Part shown: positions 62,657 through 64,000 of the stretch, piece after piece
How positions within the stretch are numbered: position 1 is the stretch's first letter
Layout: each line of letters opens with the position of its first letter
Assembly (NCBI RefSeq): GCF_963674635.1
Contig: NZ_OY771475.1
Location: forward strand, 2,356,001 to 2,420,000
DNA from: Breoghania sp.
Lineage (GTDB): Bacteria; Pseudomonadota; Alphaproteobacteria; Rhizobiales; Stappiaceae
Length of the DNA: 64,000 bases
Direction of reading: 5' to 3'
Made by a program: the position numbers and the translations under genes
Notes under the pieces: generated by a model
What the model was told of the DNA's origin: nothing
The model's database searches: none
What the model saw: only the letters and a program-made list of their open reading frames with translations

Positions 62657-62798
62657 AGACGGGCACGCATAGCAACCAGGATCGATGGGAAAAAACGCCT
62701 CCAGATTGCATTGCCTTTCCCCTCTGTAGCCCCACATGTGCGAGATGCCGTCCGCGCGACGGCCGCAATCCCATTCTCGCACCCGGTGCTGATCCCAC

Positions 62799-63725
62799 AT
62801 GCCGTCCATCATCGAAATCTCCGGCCTGTCCAAGACCTATGAAGGCGGCTTCGCCGCCCTGAAGTCGATCGATCTTCAGATCGAGAAAGGCGAGATCTTC
62901 GCGCTCCTCGGCCCGAACGGCGCCGGCAAGACGACGCTCATCTCCATCATCTGCGGACTGGTCAATCCGACCGCCGGCACGGTGACGGCAGGCGGGCATG
63001 ACGTCATCCGCGATTATCGCGCCGCACGCTCCATCATCGGGCTTGTGCCGCAGGAGCTGACCACCGATTCCTTCGAGACCGTCTGGGCGACGGTCAGTTA
63101 CTCCCGCGGGCTTTTCGGCAAGCCGAAGGATCCCGGCCATATCGAGAAGGTGCTGCGCGCCCTCAGTCTCTACGACAAGCGCGATTCCAAGCTGATGACG
63201 CTTTCCGGCGGAATGAAGCGGCGCGTTCTGATCGCCAAGGCTCTGTCGCACGAGCCGGACATCCTGTTCCTCGATGAACCGACCGCAGGCGTGGACGTGG
63301 AACTCCGCCGCGACATGTGGAACGTGGTGCGCGACCTCGCGGACCAGGGCGTCACAATTATTCTCACCACCCACTACATCGAAGAAGCCGAGGAGATGGC
63401 CGACCGGGTCGGCATCATCAACAAGGGCGAACTCGTGCTGGTGGAGAGAAAAACGGAACTGATGCGCAAGCTCGGACGCAAGGAACTTCGCCTCTCCCTG
63501 ACGGAGCCGCTGACGGCCCTGCCCGATGGGCTCACGAATGAGGGCCTTGCCCTGTCTGAGGACGGCTTGGAACTGATCTACACCTACGATACACAGGCCG
63601 AGCGCACCGGGATCACGCGTCTGCTCTCGGAGCTTTCCGACAATGGTGTCCGCTTCCGCGATCTGGCAACCAGCCAGAGCTCGCTGGAGGACATTTTCGT
63701 CAATCTGGTGAGGAACCAGCAATGA
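62799..63725 (+). CDS. ABC transporter ATP-binding protein
   Basis: ABC ATPase of 308 residues of the exporter type (ABC-2, DrrA/NodI-like). Walker A GPNGAGKTTLIS, signature LSGGMKRRVLIAKALSHEP, Walker B DILFLDEPTAGVD and the switch histidine THYIEEAEEMAD are all present, with an about 70-residue C-terminal extension. It overlaps the downstream permease gene by four bases (ATGA), so the two make one transporter. The substrate is not known; the neighbourhood gives no clue. Confidence 0.93.
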   Translation: MPSIIEISGLSKTYEGGFAALKSIDLQIEKGEIFALLGPNGAGKTTLISIICGLVNPTAGTVTAGGHDVIRDYRAARSIIGLVPQELTTDSFETVWATVSYSRGLFGKPKDPGHIEKVLRALSLYDKRDSKLMTLSGGMKRRVLIAKALSHEPDILFLDEPTAGVDVELRRDMWNVVRDLADQGVTIILTTHYIEEAEEMADRVGIINKGELVLVERKTELMRKLGRKELRLSLTEPLTALPDGLTNEGLALSEDGLELIYTYDTQAERTGITRLLSELSDNGVRFRDLATSQSSLEDIFVNLVRNQQ

Positions 63726-64000
63726 ACCTGCACGCCATCCGCGCGATCTACTCTTACGAGATGGCCCGCACCTTCCGTACGCTGCTTCAAAGCATCGTCT
63801 CGCCGGTCATCTCCACATCGCTCTATTTCGTCGTCTTCGGCGCGGCCATAGGCTCGCGCATCCAGGAAATCGGCGGTGTGAGCTATGGCGCGTTCATCGT
63901 GCCCGGCCTGATCATGCTGTCGCTGCTGACCCAGAGTGTCTCCAACGCAGCCTTCGGGATCTATTTTCCGAAATTCGCCGGCACGATCTACGAGGTACTG
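63722..64000 (+). CDS. ABC-2 type permease (partial, cut by window end)
   Basis: Only the first 93 residues are in the window. They show a cytoplasmic start (MNLHAIRAIYSYEMARTF) and the first membrane helices (SIVSPVISTSLYFVVFGAAIG and FIVPGLIMLSLLTQSVSNAAFG), typical of ABC-2 permeases of drug or polysaccharide exporters. It is translationally coupled to the ATPase. The rest of the gene lies beyond position 64000. Confidence 0.88.
   Translation, partial: MNLHAIRAIYSYEMARTFRTLLQSIVSPVISTSLYFVVFGAAIGSRIQEIGGVSYGAFIVPGLIMLSLLTQSVSNAAFGIYFPKFAGTIYEVL

Noticed and set aside
62166..63722. A 518-codon minus-strand frame opposite the AhpD-like gene and ABC ATPase
   Set aside because: It crosses a terminator and two genes with intact motifs.
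63722..64000. Truncated permease as a pseudogene
   Set aside because: The frame is open to the window edge; it is cut by the window, not by mutation.

Overview
The window reads as core chromosome of a GC-rich alphaproteobacterium, most likely of the order Hyphomicrobiales (Rhizobiales). Supporting traits are an F0 ATP synthase operon separate from F1 with paired b and b' subunits, the cell-cycle methylase CcrM with a CtrA-like site and GANTC sites in its leader, a two-subunit glycine decarboxylase behind a tandem glycine riboswitch, an IalB-family protein, the small families DUF2093, DUF4170 and DUF6101, and a type II (APH-fold) ThrB. The assignment is inferred from gene content and order, not from any search. 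I see no insertion sequence, prophage, plasmid gene, CRISPR array, rRNA or tRNA.

Layout. 1-3.0 kb: atpI-atpB-atpE-atpF'-atpF (minus strand) with a terminator. 3.1-8.0 kb: DUF721 protein, DsbA-like thioredoxin and smc (minus), divergent from mutY. 9.4-11.6 kb: an orphan membrane PAS histidine kinase. 11.9-16.3 kb: AMP nucleosidase, a Tag-like glycosylase, ccrM and a small exported protein. 16.4-21.3 kb: gcvT-gcvH-gcvPA-gcvPB under the riboswitch. 21.5-25.7 kb: a lipoprotein, then the overlapping set ispH-thrB-rnhA-lipid kinase. 25.7-33 kb: a membrane GGDEF/EAL protein, thrC-M16 peptidase-GNAT, and YqgE. 33.2-34.7 kb: a DsbD-like periplasmic domain protein and a peroxiredoxin. 34.7-42.1 kb: the cytochrome c oxidase operon coxB-coxA-ctaB-coxF-ctaG-coxC-(L,D-transpeptidase-like)-DUF983-SURF1. 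42.7-46.8 kb: IalB-like protein, tldD and a Kef-type antiporter. 47-53 kb: an outer-membrane lipid cluster tldE-cysQ/IMPase-DUF4170-DUF374-waaA-lpxK facing DUF2093. 53.4-57.4 kb: DUF6101, patatin-like protein, an alpha/beta hydrolase with a haloacetate-dehalogenase-like active site, and purD. 57.5-61.3 kb: ubiA, an ABM-domain protein, tadA, an RluB-type pseudouridine synthase with a long basic tail, and rsmD. 61.3-62.6 kb: tetR divergent from an AhpD-like gene across three near-identical operators. 62.8 kb to the end: an ABC ATPase and a permease cut by the window edge.

The genes are mostly housekeeping: respiration (F0, cytochrome oxidase and assembly factors, ubiquinone), one-carbon/glycine and threonine metabolism, DNA repair and chromosome dynamics (MutY, Tag-like, SMC, CcrM, RNase H), RNA modification and envelope lipid synthesis. 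The most informative signals are regulatory: the ccrM leader, the glycine riboswitch, the three-operator TetR array, a cluster of GANTC sites at the ialB start, and hairpins between cox genes. I found no convincing evidence of a wholly undescribed multi-gene system. The best leads are the transpeptidase-like gene embedded in the cox operon, the TetR/AhpD switch, the orphan kinase with a CxxC in its catalytic domain, and the EAL protein with a degenerate GGDEF motif.
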